A stretch of 40,782 nucleotides of DNA from Albimonas sp041685625. Lineage in GTDB: Bacteria > Pseudomonadota > Alphaproteobacteria > Rhodobacterales > Rhodobacteraceae. Positions within the stretch are counted from its first letter, which is position 1; the number at the start of each line of letters is the position of its first letter. Of the stretch, positions 9,424 to 17,381 are shown piece after piece. The stretch lies in the NCBI GenBank assembly GCA_041685625.1, contig JAWLFJ010000025.1, positions 1 through 40,782 of the forward strand, given 5' to 3'. Below the pieces are notes generated by a model. The model was given only the letters and a program-made list of their open reading frames with translations, had not been told where the DNA came from and did no database searches. A program made the position numbers and the translations under genes.

Positions 9424-11639
9424 TGCGCGCCTGCCGTCTCGCCGCGCTGCCGCTCGCGGCGCTGCTCCTCGCGGCGCCGGGGGGGCCGGCCGCCGCGCAG
9501 TCGACGCCGAGCATGGCCGACCTCGCCGGCCTCGGGCCGGAGGGGGAGGCGGGGCCGGTCTCCCTCGTCGCCGACCGCGTGCGCTACGACGCCGAGGCGG
9601 GGACGCTGACCGCCGAGGGCAACGTCGAGGTCTACTACGGCGAGCGCGTGCTGACCGCCGAGCGCATCGTCTACGACCAGCCCGCCGACCGCGTCCGCGC
9701 CGAGGGCGAGGTGACGCTGCGCGGCGGGAACGAGGGCGCGGTGCTGGTCGCCGATCTCGCCGAACTCGACGGGCGGCTCCGCGAGGGGCTGATCCGCGGC
9801 GCCCGCGCCGCCCTGCCCCGCGGCGCGCGCTTCGCCGCCGTCGAGGGTCGGCGCGTGGACGACCGCTACAACGTGCTCTCGCAGGCGGTGTTCAGCCCCT
9901 GCCTCGTCTGCCCGGAGGATCCGACGCCGCTGTGGAGGATCCGGGCCGACCGCATCGTGCACGACGAGGCGGAGCGGACGGTCCACTACGAGAACGCGCG
10001 CTTCGACGTGCTCGGGCGCACGGTGTTCTGGACCCCGTATTTCCGCCATCCCGACCCGACGCTGCAGCGCGCCTCAGGCTTCCTGCCGCCCGACTACTTC
10101 CAGTCCACGACCTTCGGCCACGCCGTGCGGGTTCCCTGGCACTGGGTGATCGACGAGCACTCCGACGCCACCCTCGCGCCCATCGTCACCACCGAGGACG
10201 GCCTGCTGCTCGACGGCGAATACCGCCGGCGCTTCGCCAGGGGCGCGCTGTGGCTGAACGGATCGATCACGCGCCAGGACTACGACGGCGAGGACCGTCT
10301 GCGCGGCCACCTCTTCGGCCAGGGGCTCTGGGACCTGACCGACGCGGTCGAGGCCGGCTTCTCGTTCGAGCAGGCCTCCGACGACGGCTATCTCCGGCGC
10401 TACGAGTTCACCGAGCGCGACCGGCTCACCAGCGAGGCGTTCCTGCGCACCGGCGACCGCGACGGCTGGGGCGAGGTCGCGGCGGTGCGCTTCCAGTCGC
10501 TGCGCGACGGCGAGAGCTTCGGCGACATCCCCTTCGCGCTGCCGACCTTCGAGGGCCGGCGCGTCTGGCGCGACGGCCCGGGCGGCGGAACCTTCGGCCT
10601 CGGCGGGGCGGGCTACGCGCTGAAGCGCACGGATGGGCAGGACACGCTGCACGGCTCGCTCGAGGCCGACTGGGAGCGGCGCTGGGTGACGGACCGGGGT
10701 TTCGACCTCGGCGCCTACGCCGCGCTGCGGGCGGACGCGTGGCGACTGAACGACGTGCCGCGGGCGACGGACGAGGGGCGCGCCCGGCTCGGCCCCCTCG
10801 CCGCGGCGGAGATCCGCTGGCCGCTCATGCGCGCCGAGCCGGAGGGCGACCCGCTCGGGCGGATCCTCGGCGGGCGCGGGGTGCAGGTGCTGGAGCCGAT
10901 CGCGCAATTCGTGCTCGCCCCCTTCCAGGACGACACGCCGCCGTTCCCGGACGAGGACGGGCTGCTCACCGAATTCGACGAGACCAACCTGTTCTCGCTG
11001 CGCCGGCACGCCGGCTTCGACGGCTTCGAGGAAGGGCCGCGGCTCAATCTCGGCCTGCGCTGGAGCCGCACCGCCGCCGGGGGGGCCGACGTGACGGCGA
11101 CGGCGGGACGGGTGTTCCGCACCTCCGAGATCTCGAGCTTCGTGCCGGGCTCCGGCCTCAACGGACAGGAGTCCGACTATGTCGCGGCCTGGACGCTGAG
11201 CCTGCCGGGCGTCGTCGACGTCTCCAACCGGCTGCGCGTCGCCGACGACTTCGATCTCAACCGAAACGAGATCTACGCGTCCGCCTCCGTCCTTGGGTTC
11301 GACCTCGAGGCCTCCTATGTCTGGCTCGCGCAGGACGCGACGACGCCGGTGGACCGCCATGAAGTCGCCGGAAGCGGGCGCTACGCCCTGACGCGCAACT
11401 GGTTCGTCGGCGGGGAGCTGCGGCGCGACCTCGAGTCGGAGGACTGGGTGCGCGTCGGCGGAGAGATCGGCTACGCCGACGAGTGCGTGGACCTCGCCTT
11501 CTTCGCCGGGCGGGACTTCACCCGCACAGACGACGTGCCGGCCTCGACCTTCTACGGCCTGCGCGTGCGGCTCTGGGCGCTGGGCGGCGACGCCCGGCCC
11601 GGACCGACCGGCGGGGCCTGCGCCCCGGCGCTGCGATGA
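9423..11639 (+). CDS. lptD: LPS-assembly outer membrane protein LptD
   Basis: A 738-residue outer-membrane beta-barrel that inserts LPS in the outer leaflet. Residues 1-25 form a signal peptide (LPLAALLLAAPGGPAAAQ). An OstA/LptA-like jellyroll follows (RVRYDAEAGTLTAEGNVEVY). The rest is the barrel, with family segments FWTPYFRHPDPTLQRASGFL and LLLDGEYRRRF. The mature protein has exactly four cysteines, Cys160 and Cys163 (SPCLVC) and Cys688 and Cys733. This two-plus-two layout matches the interdomain disulfides known from E. coli LptD. Its start overlaps the lptG stop. A large inverted repeat separates it from surA. Confidence 0.94.
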   Translation: MRACRLAALPLAALLLAAPGGPAAAQSTPSMADLAGLGPEGEAGPVSLVADRVRYDAEAGTLTAEGNVEVYYGERVLTAERIVYDQPADRVRAEGEVTLRGGNEGAVLVADLAELDGRLREGLIRGARAALPRGARFAAVEGRRVDDRYNVLSQAVFSPCLVCPEDPTPLWRIRADRIVHDEAERTVHYENARFDVLGRTVFWTPYFRHPDPTLQRASGFLPPDYFQSTTFGHAVRVPWHWVIDEHSDATLAPIVTTEDGLLLDGEYRRRFARGALWLNGSITRQDYDGEDRLRGHLFGQGLWDLTDAVEAGFSFEQASDDGYLRRYEFTERDRLTSEAFLRTGDRDGWGEVAAVRFQSLRDGESFGDIPFALPTFEGRRVWRDGPGGGTFGLGGAGYALKRTDGQDTLHGSLEADWERRWVTDRGFDLGAYAALRADAWRLNDVPRATDEGRARLGPLAAAEIRWPLMRAEPEGDPLGRILGGRGVQVLEPIAQFVLAPFQDDTPPFPDEDGLLTEFDETNLFSLRRHAGFDGFEEGPRLNLGLRWSRTAAGGADVTATAGRVFRTSEISSFVPGSGLNGQESDYVAAWTLSLPGVVDVSNRLRVADDFDLNRNEIYASASVLGFDLEASYVWLAQDATTPVDRHEVAGSGRYALTRNWFVGGELRRDLESEDWVRVGGEIGYADECVDLAFFAGRDFTRTDDVPASTFYGLRVRLWALGGDARPGPTGGACAPALR

Positions 11640-11640
11640 C

Positions 11641-11682
11641 CGGCGCCTTCGGCGCCGCGACCGGACGGCGCCGAAGGCGCCG
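11641..11682. promoter_or_regulatory. 17-bp perfect inverted repeat between lptD and surA
   Basis: CGGCGCCTTCGGCGCCG (11641-11657) and its exact reverse complement (11666-11682) flank an 8-nt spacer. Each arm can also fold alone as GGCGCC-TTC-GGCGCC or GGCGCC-GAA-GGCGCC. It begins just after the lptD stop and ends 25 nt before the surA ATG. It could be an attenuator, an RNA-processing or stability element that uncouples lptD from surA, or a terminator lacking a T-run. Confidence 0.6.
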
Positions 11683-11707
11683 CCGCGACACGAGACGAGG
11701 AGACGCG

Positions 11708-12631
11708 ATGACCTTCGCAACAACCCTGCGGGCGCTGGCCGCGGCGCTCGCCATCGGCGCGCCGGCGGGCGGGGCCGCGGCCCAGGCGGCGCCGGAAGCC
11801 TTCGAGGCCGCGGCCTTCGTGAACGGCCGCGCGATCACCAATTTCGACGTCGAACAGCGCCGGCGCCTGCTCGGCCTCGGCCGCGACGCGCCGGCGCCGC
11901 AGGACGTCGCGCTCGGCTCGATGGTCGATCAGCGCCTGAAGCGCGCCGCGGCGGAGGCCGCCGGCGTCGAGGCGGACCGCGAGGAGGTCGACGCCGCGCT
12001 CGGCCGTTTCGCCGCGGCGCAGGGCGGCGATCCGCAGACCTTCGAGCGTGAGCTGCGACAAGCCGGCGTCTCGCTCGCCACGGCGCGGGAGTTCGTCGAG
12101 ACCGAGCTGATGTGGAACGCGCTGATCTCGCGGGACTTCGGGCCGAGCGTCTCGGTCAGCGACGCCGAGCTCGACGCCGAGATCGCGGCCCGCGAGCTCG
12201 ACCGCGAGGTGAGCTACGAGCTGGGCGAGATCTCGATCCCCGGCGCCGATCCCGCCGCCGCCGCCGCCGAGGCGCGCGAGGTGCTGGCCGAGTATCGCGC
12301 CGGCGGCGACTGGGCCGCGCTCGCCCGCCGGCACAGCCGCGCACCGACCGCCCGGCAGGGCGGGCGCGTCGGCTGGCTGCCGGCCGAACGCCTGCCCCCG
12401 CCCATCGCCGAGCAGGTCGCCCGGCTCGAACCGGGCGAGGCGACCGACCCCTTCGAGGTGCCCGGCGGCGCGGTGATCCTCGCCGTCTTCGACCGTCGCG
12501 ACACGCCGCGCGAGATCGACGCCGAGACCCGCGAGCGCCTTCGCGCCCAGATGCTCGAACGCCGGCTCGCCCGCCGCGGCGAGGGTCGGCTGATGGAGCT
12601 CAAGGCCGAGGCCTATGTCGAACGGCGCTGA
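11708..12631 (+). CDS. surA: Periplasmic chaperone / peptidyl-prolyl isomerase SurA
   Basis: A 307-residue periplasmic chaperone for outer-membrane proteins such as LptD, encoded just upstream. The signal peptide is MTFATTLRALAAALAIGAPA...AAAQ. The SurA N-domain starts AAFVNGRAITNFDVEQRRRL. A single parvulin domain follows (about residues 175-280: VSYELGEISIPG ... ALARRHSRAPTARQGGRVGW ... EPGEATDPFEVPGG). E. coli SurA has two parvulin domains and about 428 residues; one-domain forms are usual in alphaproteobacteria. The ATG has GACGAGGAGACGCG upstream. The last 17 nt overlap pdxA. Confidence 0.9.
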   Translation: MTFATTLRALAAALAIGAPAGGAAAQAAPEAFEAAAFVNGRAITNFDVEQRRRLLGLGRDAPAPQDVALGSMVDQRLKRAAAEAAGVEADREEVDAALGRFAAAQGGDPQTFERELRQAGVSLATAREFVETELMWNALISRDFGPSVSVSDAELDAEIAARELDREVSYELGEISIPGADPAAAAAEAREVLAEYRAGGDWAALARRHSRAPTARQGGRVGWLPAERLPPPIAEQVARLEPGEATDPFEVPGGAVILAVFDRRDTPREIDAETRERLRAQMLERRLARRGEGRLMELKAEAYVERR

Positions 12632-13598
12632 GCCGCCGCTGCTGCTGACCTGCGGCGAGCCCGCGGGGATCGGCGGCGAGATCGCGGCGAAGGCCTGGGA
12701 CGCGCTGCGCGGCGAGCTCGCCTTCGCGCTGCTCGGCGACGCGGACTGGGCGGCCGGCTTCGGCGCGCCCGTGACGCGGATCGAGGCGCCGGAGGCCGCC
12801 TCCGCCGCGATGGCGGAGGGCCTGCCGGTGCTGCACCGACCCTTCGCGCGACCGCCGACGCCGGGACGGCCGGACGCCGCCAACGCGCCGGCCGTGATCG
12901 CCGCGATCGAGACGGCGGTGGCGCTGGTGCGCGACGGCCGCGGGGCGGGGGTGGTGACGCTGCCCATCTCCAAGAAGGCGCTGCGCGACGGAGCGGGCTT
13001 CTCGCATCCGGGGCACACCGAGTTCCTGGCGGCGCTGACCGGCGCCGCGCGGCCGGTGATGATGCTCGCGGGACCGTCGATGCGCGTGGTTCCGGCGACG
13101 ATCCATGTCGCGCTGTCGGCGGTGCCGGCGCTGCTGAGCGAAGGACTGATCGTGGAGACGGGGCGCATCCTCGCGGCGGACCTCACGCGCTTCTTCGGCG
13201 TGGCGCGTCCGCGCATCGCGGTGACCGGACTGAACCCGCATGCCGGCGAGGGCGGGGTGATGGGGCGCGAGGAGATCGAGATCGTCGCCCCCGCCGTGGC
13301 GACGCTGCGCGGCGAGGGGATCGACGCGTTCGGGCCGGTGCCGGGCGACGCCGCCTTCACGCCCGCGGCGCGGGCCGGCTGGGACGCGGCGCTCTGCATG
13401 TATCACGATCAGGCGCTGATCCCCCTGAAGGCGCTGGATTTCGACACGGCCGTGAACGTCACGCTGGGCCTGCCGATCGTGCGCACCTCGCCCGATCACG
13501 GGACCGCCTTCGACATCGCGGGCGCCGGGCTCGCGGATCCCGGCAGCCTGATCGCGGCGCTGCGGACGGCGCGGGCCATGGCGGCCCGGCTCGGGTGA
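12615..13598 (+). CDS. pdxA: 4-hydroxythreonine-4-phosphate dehydrogenase
   Basis: PdxA oxidises 4-phosphohydroxy-L-threonine in the DXP-dependent pathway to pyridoxal 5'-phosphate. It has 327 residues. The N-terminal motif is LLTCGEPAGIGGEIAAKAW (family consensus xTxGDPxGIGPE; here Asp is Glu). Metal-binding histidines lie in FSHPGHTEFL and MYHDQALIPLK, and the conserved VRTSPDHGTAFDIAGAG ends the domain. It starts inside the 3' end of surA (17-nt overlap) and ends in a GTGA overlap with rsmA. The surA-pdxA-rsmA order is widespread in proteobacteria. Confidence 0.95.
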   Translation: MSNGAEPPLLLTCGEPAGIGGEIAAKAWDALRGELAFALLGDADWAAGFGAPVTRIEAPEAASAAMAEGLPVLHRPFARPPTPGRPDAANAPAVIAAIETAVALVRDGRGAGVVTLPISKKALRDGAGFSHPGHTEFLAALTGAARPVMMLAGPSMRVVPATIHVALSAVPALLSEGLIVETGRILAADLTRFFGVARPRIAVTGLNPHAGEGGVMGREEIEIVAPAVATLRGEGIDAFGPVPGDAAFTPAARAGWDAALCMYHDQALIPLKALDFDTAVNVTLGLPIVRTSPDHGTAFDIAGAGLADPGSLIAALRTARAMAARLG

Positions 13599-14440
13599 GC
13601 GGCGCGGAGACGCCGGACGGGCTGCCGCCGCTCGGGGCGGTGATCGCCGCCCACGGGCTCGCGGCGCGCAAGGCGCTGGGGCAGAACTTCCTGCTCGACC
13701 TCAACCTCACGCGGCGGATCGCCCGGGCCTCGGGGCCGCTGGAGGGCGTGGGCGTGCTCGAGGTCGGGCCCGGACCCGGCGGCCTCACCCGCGCGCTGCT
13801 GCTGGAGGGGGCGCGGGAGGTCGTGGCGGTGGAGCGCGATCCGCGCTGCCTGCCGGCGCTGGCCGAGATCGAGGCGCGCTGGCCGGGACGGCTCCGCGTG
13901 GTGCGGGGCGACGCGCTGACCGAGCGGCCGGAGATCGCCCCGCCGTGGCGGGTGGTGAGCAACCTGCCCTACAACGTGGGCACCGAGCTCTTCGCGCGGT
14001 GGATGGAGGGCGCCTGGCCCCCCGCCTGGGAGAGCCTCACGCTGATGTTCCAGAAGGAGGTGGCCGAGCGGATCACGGCGCGGCCCGGCTCGAAGGCCTG
14101 GGGGCGGCTCGGCGTGCTGGCGCAGTGGCGCGCGGACGCGAAGGTGCTCTTCGAGCTGGGACCGCGGGCCTTCACGCCGCCGCCGAAGGTCACCTCGGCC
14201 GTGGTGCGGATCTCGCCCCTGCCGGCCCCGCGCTTCCCGGCCCCGGCGGGGGCGCTGTCGCGCGTCGCGGCGGCGGCCTTCGGGCAGCGCCGCAAGATGC
14301 TCCGGCGGAGCCTCGGGCAGGTCTCGCGCGATCCCGCGGCGCTCTGCGCCGCCGCGGGGGTGGCGGAGACGCTGCGGGCGGACGACGTGTCGCTCGAGGC
14401 GTTCTGCGCCCTCGCCCAGGCGCTGGAGACCGAAGGCTGA
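13595..14440 (+). CDS. rsmA: 16S rRNA dimethyladenosine transferase
   Basis: RsmA (KsgA) dimethylates two adjacent adenosines near the 3' end of 16S rRNA during 30S maturation. The protein has 281 residues. Motifs seen: KALGQNFLLDLNLTRRIA, the SAM-binding VLEVGPGPGGLTRALL, and the catalytic NLPYNVGTELFARW. FGQRRKMLRRSL marks the C-terminal rRNA-binding part. The start is a GTG at 13595 that overlaps the pdxA stop (GTGA). A small hairpin follows the stop. Confidence 0.96.
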   Translation: MSGAETPDGLPPLGAVIAAHGLAARKALGQNFLLDLNLTRRIARASGPLEGVGVLEVGPGPGGLTRALLLEGAREVVAVERDPRCLPALAEIEARWPGRLRVVRGDALTERPEIAPPWRVVSNLPYNVGTELFARWMEGAWPPAWESLTLMFQKEVAERITARPGSKAWGRLGVLAQWRADAKVLFELGPRAFTPPPKVTSAVVRISPLPAPRFPAPAGALSRVAAAAFGQRRKMLRRSLGQVSRDPAALCAAAGVAETLRADDVSLEAFCALAQALETEG

Positions 14441-14442
14441 GG

Positions 14443-14458
14443 GGAGGGCGATCCCTCC
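14443..14458 (+). terminator. Putative terminator hairpin after rsmA
   Basis: GGAGGG-CGAT-CCCTCC, a perfect 6-bp stem with a tetraloop, begins 2 nt after the rsmA stop. It could close the long lptF-rsmA operon. No T-run follows, so confidence is low. Confidence 0.35.
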
Positions 14459-14704
14459 GGCCTTCATGAGGCTCGCGTGCCGGAGGCGGGCGGTCGATCC
14501 CGGTCTTCCGCCGCCCCCGGCTTGGCCTGGCGCGCGGGCGACGGTGTGACGTCCCGGGCAGGGACGACGGACGGGATCGGCTCGGATCTGCCCATGGCTG
14601 ACGTGAAGCCGGGGTAGAGCTTAGGCGCATCCCGACCTTCACGGCCCGCATCTTGCGGCGGCGCGCCGAGCACGGACGGAAGCATGGACCGGCTCGTCGG
14701 ACCG

Positions 14705-14985
14705 TCACCGCCATCGACCGAACCCGCCCGAACACAGAAGCGGCTGATGCTGCCCGAACTTCTCGAACCCGATCATGGCCGGACAACCGGGACCGGCCCG
14801 GCCGTGGGGCGTCGGGTGGAACGGCGCAGGGCGGCTGGCCGATCTTCTCGCAGTCGCGGCGGGTGACCTTCTCGCGGACCGTCCGGAACGCCTTCGACCG
14901 GCGGGGCACGACCTCCAGCGTCCCGGCGACGTCCTCGCCCAGCTTCGCGAGCCCGCGCAGAGGCCAGGCTCGCCCCGCGCGACGC
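14705..14985 (-). pseudogene. IS66 family transposase (TnpC) remnant
   Basis: A decayed fragment of an IS66 transposase. Reading leftward on the minus strand, one frame gives LAKLGEDVAGTLEVVPRRSK, then AFRTVREKVTRRDCEKIGQP. The match jumps one frame near 14825 to PAPFHPTPHGRAGPG and then MIGFEKFGQHQPL. In intact IS66 proteins these pieces are continuous and proceed to LNRQxERYAREG; here the match breaks off after QHQPL into unrelated sequence and a stop. The upstream zinc-binding cysteines and the whole catalytic DDE region are missing. No IS ends or target duplications were recognised. The fragment is non-functional. Confidence 0.8.
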
Positions 14986-15002
14986 GCAGACGGGCGACCT
15001 GT

Positions 15003-15467
15003 TCATGCGTCGGCATCGGTCCCGCCTCCCTTCGCCGTCGCCAGGACGCCCGGCTCCACGACCACGCTCCGGAGCGGCTCGACGATTTCCCGGCGTCGCT
15101 CCGCCAGGTCGAGACGCTGCCGGCCGACCGGGCTGGCCGCTCCGCCGTCTTCTCCGTCATGGAGGCGTCGATCAGCATGTCCCCCAGCATCTCCATCACG
15201 TCCGCCGTCCGTCCGCGTCTCGACGTCGTTCGCCCAACGGCAGGGTGCGCCGAACGTCTCCGGCGTCGGCGTCGCCTCCGCCTTCAGCAGCGCGCGCATC
15301 CTGCGCTCCTGCTCCTCGAACCCCGCCACGATCTCCGCCCGAAGCCGCCGGCCCTGAGCCGTGACGCGCTCCGCCTCGCGCCAGGCCTGCGCGATCCGCT
15401 CCGCGCCCCTCTCAGCGCCGTCCAGCGTCCACGCCATGCGGTCGTCAAGCTGCTTCAGCTTCCCCAC
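15003..15467 (-). pseudogene. Degraded or unrecognised ORF upstream of the IS66 remnant
   Basis: I do not recognise this ORF. The N-terminal part looks truly coding: a GTG start, then MAWTLDGAERGAERIAQAWR and EEQERRMRALLKAEATPTPE, a charged helical sequence. After about residue 85 the frame turns Gly/Asp/His-rich. The neighbouring frame then reads sensibly as VMEMLGDMLIDASMTEKTAE (about 15202-15143). The first frame becomes sensible again as LAERRREIVEPLRSVVVEPG. Two compensating indels in one gene of about 150 codons would explain this. It runs in the same direction as the adjacent IS66 scrap. A chance GC-rich ORF cannot be excluded. Confidence 0.35.
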
Positions 15468-15476
15468 AGGCGGTCT

Positions 15477-15535
15477 CGTGCGCGGCGCGAGCGGGGGGCC
15501 TCGCCCCCCCGAGCGTCGCGCTCCGCCCGAGAGAG
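15477..15535 (-). repeat. GC-rich palindromic repeat copy 2
   Basis: On the minus strand this reads GGCGGAGCGCGACGCTCGG, then a perfect GGGGGGC-GAG-GCCCCCC hairpin, then GCTCGCGCCGCGC. Both flanks nearly match the copy after purF (about 3403-3455) at the same spacing, while the loop differs. It lies just downstream of the ldtR-like gene and may act as its terminator. Confidence 0.5.
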
Positions 15536-15546
15536 GGCGGGCCGGG

Positions 15547-16062
15547 TCAGTAGATGTATCGGATCTGCTCGGACCAGAAGCGCTCCATGCGGCGCAGCGC
15601 CGTCAGCGTCTCGGGCAGCGTCTCGGTCCCCGCGTCCGCGTCCGGGGCGAGCTGGCCGGCGTGCCGGGCGAAGAGTTCGGCCACCGTGTCGTGGATGAAG
15701 CGGCCCTTGTCGGTGAGGCGGATGCGGACCGACCTGCGGTCCGCCTCCGACCGCTGATGATGGAGGTAGCCCGCCTCGACCATCTTCTTGAGATTGTAGC
15801 TGACGTTGGAGCCCTGGTAGTAGCCGCGCGTCTTGAGCTCCCCCGCCGTCACCTCCGCGTCGCCGATGTTGAAGAGGAGCAGCGCCTGCACCGAATTGAT
15901 GTCGAGCATGCCGAGCCGCTCGAACTCGTCCTTCACCACGTCGAGCAGCAGACGGTGCAGCCGCTCCACCAGCGCCAGCATTTCGAGATAGCGCGTCTCG
16001 AAGGACGGTTCGGTCCCGGTCTCGGGGCTCTCCGGTTCGACGCGCAGCGCAGCCTTGGACAT
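15547..16062 (-). CDS. ldtR: LdtR-like MarR family transcriptional regulator
   Basis: A winged-helix regulator (171 residues from the ATG at 16062) closely resembling LdtR, known in Rhizobiales to control an L,D-transpeptidase gene and osmotic tolerance. Recognisable segments are YLEMLALVERLHRLLLDVVK, DINSVQALLLFNIGDAEVTA, GELKTRGYYQGSNVSYNLKK (recognition helix) and RSEADRRSVRIRLTDKGR (wing). It ends RRMERFWSEQIRYIY, the family's typical C-terminus. An upstream ATG at 16086 adds eight residues and is less likely. It lies about 100 nt after sdhE in the same direction. An L,D-transpeptidase gene is 13.5 kb away in this window and is a plausible target. Confidence 0.85.
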   Translation of the reverse strand: MSKAALRVEPESPETGTEPSFETRYLEMLALVERLHRLLLDVVKDEFERLGMLDINSVQALLLFNIGDAEVTAGELKTRGYYQGSNVSYNLKKMVEAGYLHHQRSEADRRSVRIRLTDKGRFIHDTVAELFARHAGQLAPDADAGTETLPETLTALRRMERFWSEQIRYIY

Positions 16063-16080
16063 GTCGCTCTCCGACCTCTC

Positions 16081-16132
16081 CCTCACGATTTGCAGCGAAG
16101 GTGAGGCGAAATCGCAAAGGCCCGGTTAACGC
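16081..16132. promoter_or_regulatory. Candidate operator region upstream of the ldtR-like gene
   Basis: The gap before the regulator holds the inverted repeat CCTCAC (16081-16086) / GTGAGG (16101-16106), the short palindrome GCGAAATCGC (16106-16115 region) and GGTTAACGC (16124-16132). GGTTAACGC recurs at 31375-31383, between the L,D-transpeptidase and DUF882 genes. Autoregulation is inferred. Confidence 0.35.
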
Positions 16133-16166
16133 CGATGCGTCTTGCGGCATCGCCGCCCGGCCGCGG

Positions 16167-16442
16167 TCAGGCGGCGATGCCGTGGAAGCGCCGCAGCGCC
16201 TCGAGCGCGGGGCGGTGCGCTTCGGGCGTCGGCGCCGCGCCGGAGATCCAGCGGTAGAGATCCGAATCCGCCTCGGCGATCATCGCCTCGAAGGCGTCGA
16301 GATCGGCGGCGGCCTCTCCGGCCAGCAGCGCGTCGGCATAGGGACCGAGCAGAAGGTCCATCTCCTTGGTGCCGCGCCGCCAGCAGCGGATCTTCAGGCG
16401 GCGGAGCCGCAGGCCGGCGGCCTCGGCGGCGGTGTCGGTCAT
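16167..16442 (-). CDS. sdhE: FAD assembly factor SdhE (succinate dehydrogenase assembly factor 2 family)
   Basis: A small soluble protein of 91 residues that promotes covalent attachment of FAD to the succinate dehydrogenase flavoprotein. It contains the family pattern LKIRCWRRGTKEMDLLLGPY (Arg-rich, then RGTKE/RGxxE and DLLLG) followed by DLDAFEAMIAEADSDLYRWI, which matches FExLLxxxDxDLYxWI. The ATG at 16442 overlaps the stop of the ROK kinase gene (ATGA), so the two are co-translated, an unusual pairing. Longer readings upstream overlap the kinase gene and are rejected. Confidence 0.9.
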   Translation of the reverse strand: MTDTAAEAAGLRLRRLKIRCWRRGTKEMDLLLGPYADALLAGEAAADLDAFEAMIAEADSDLYRWISGAAPTPEAHRPALEALRRFHGIAA

Positions 16443-17371
16443 GTCTCGTCCTCGTTCCAGAGCCAGGCGGCGCCGCGCACGCCGGAGGCGTCGCCGTGCC
16501 GGTTGAGCCGGATGGCGGTGGCCGCCACGTCGGAGAAGATGTGCGGGCGCGCCGCCGCGGCCAGCCCCTGCGGCAGATCGGGCAGGTTGGAGAGCCCCCC
16601 GCCGAGCACGATCACGTCCGGGTCGAGGACGTCGATCACGCCGGCGAGGCTGCGCCCGAGCCGCTCGGTCAGCCGCGCGACGCAAGCCTCGGCCACCGGA
16701 TCGCCGGCGGCCGCGAGATCCGCGATCTCCTCGGCGGACGGGGCCTGACCCTCGCCGGCGCCCACCGCCGCCGCGAACTCGCGGCCGAGCGCCGGGCCGG
16801 CGCACCAGGTCTCGACGCAGCCGCGCCGGCCGCACCAGCAGAGCGGACCCGGACGCTCCTCGTCGGTCGGGTTCGGCAACGGCGTGTGACCCCATTCGCC
16901 GGCGATGCCGTTGCGCCCGACCAGGACGCGCCCGCGCACGACGACGCCGCCGCCGACGCCGGTGCCGGTGATGACGCCGAACACGACCGGGGCGCCGGCG
17001 CCGGCGCCGTCCCGCGCCTCGGACAGCGCGAAGCAGTTGGCGTCGTTGGCGACGCGGACCGGACGGCCGAAGGCTTCGGCGAGGTCGGCGTCGAAGCGGC
17101 GGCCGTTGAGCCAGACCGAGTTGGCGTTGCGCACCCGGCCCGTCTCGGGCGAGAGCGAGCCGGGGATGCCGACGCCGAGGCCGTGCGCCGGCGGCCCGCC
17201 GGCCTCCGCCTCGATCGCGCGGGCGAGGGCGATCACGGCGCGCACCGTGCCGTCGTAGTCGTGGCGCGGCGTCGGGACGCGGCGGCGCGCGAGCGGCTCG
17301 CCCCCCGGGCCGAGGGCGATTCCCTCGATCTTGGTGCCGCCGAGGTCGATGCCGAGACGCCGGTCGCTCAT
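16439..17371 (-). CDS. ROK family sugar kinase, probably fructokinase (Mak-like)
   Basis: A cytosolic sugar kinase of 310 residues. The phosphate-binding motif GIDLGGTKIEGIALGPGG is at the N-terminus. GVGIPGSLSPETGRVRNANS and WLNGRRFDADLAEAFGRPVR follow and resemble the E. coli fructokinase Mak (YajF) more than NagK or Glk. ANDANCFALSEA contains the catalytic Asp. The ROK zinc motif is present as CWCGRRGCVETWCAG with GEWGHTPLPNP before it. The substrate is inferred from similarity only; N-acetylglucosamine or mannose cannot be excluded. It lies 10 nt after the XRE regulator gene and overlaps sdhE. Confidence 0.88.
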   Translation of the reverse strand: MSDRRLGIDLGGTKIEGIALGPGGEPLARRRVPTPRHDYDGTVRAVIALARAIEAEAGGPPAHGLGVGIPGSLSPETGRVRNANSVWLNGRRFDADLAEAFGRPVRVANDANCFALSEARDGAGAGAPVVFGVITGTGVGGGVVVRGRVLVGRNGIAGEWGHTPLPNPTDEERPGPLCWCGRRGCVETWCAGPALGREFAAAVGAGEGQAPSAEEIADLAAAGDPVAEACVARLTERLGRSLAGVIDVLDPDVIVLGGGLSNLPDLPQGLAAAARPHIFSDVAATAIRLNRHGDASGVRGAAWLWNEDET

Positions 17372-17381
17372 GCTCGCTCCC

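Noticed and set aside
14464..14685. 73-codon minus-strand frame just after rsmA
   Set aside because: Pro/Arg/Ala-rich, with no recognisable family and no ribosome binding site; it lies in the decayed island.
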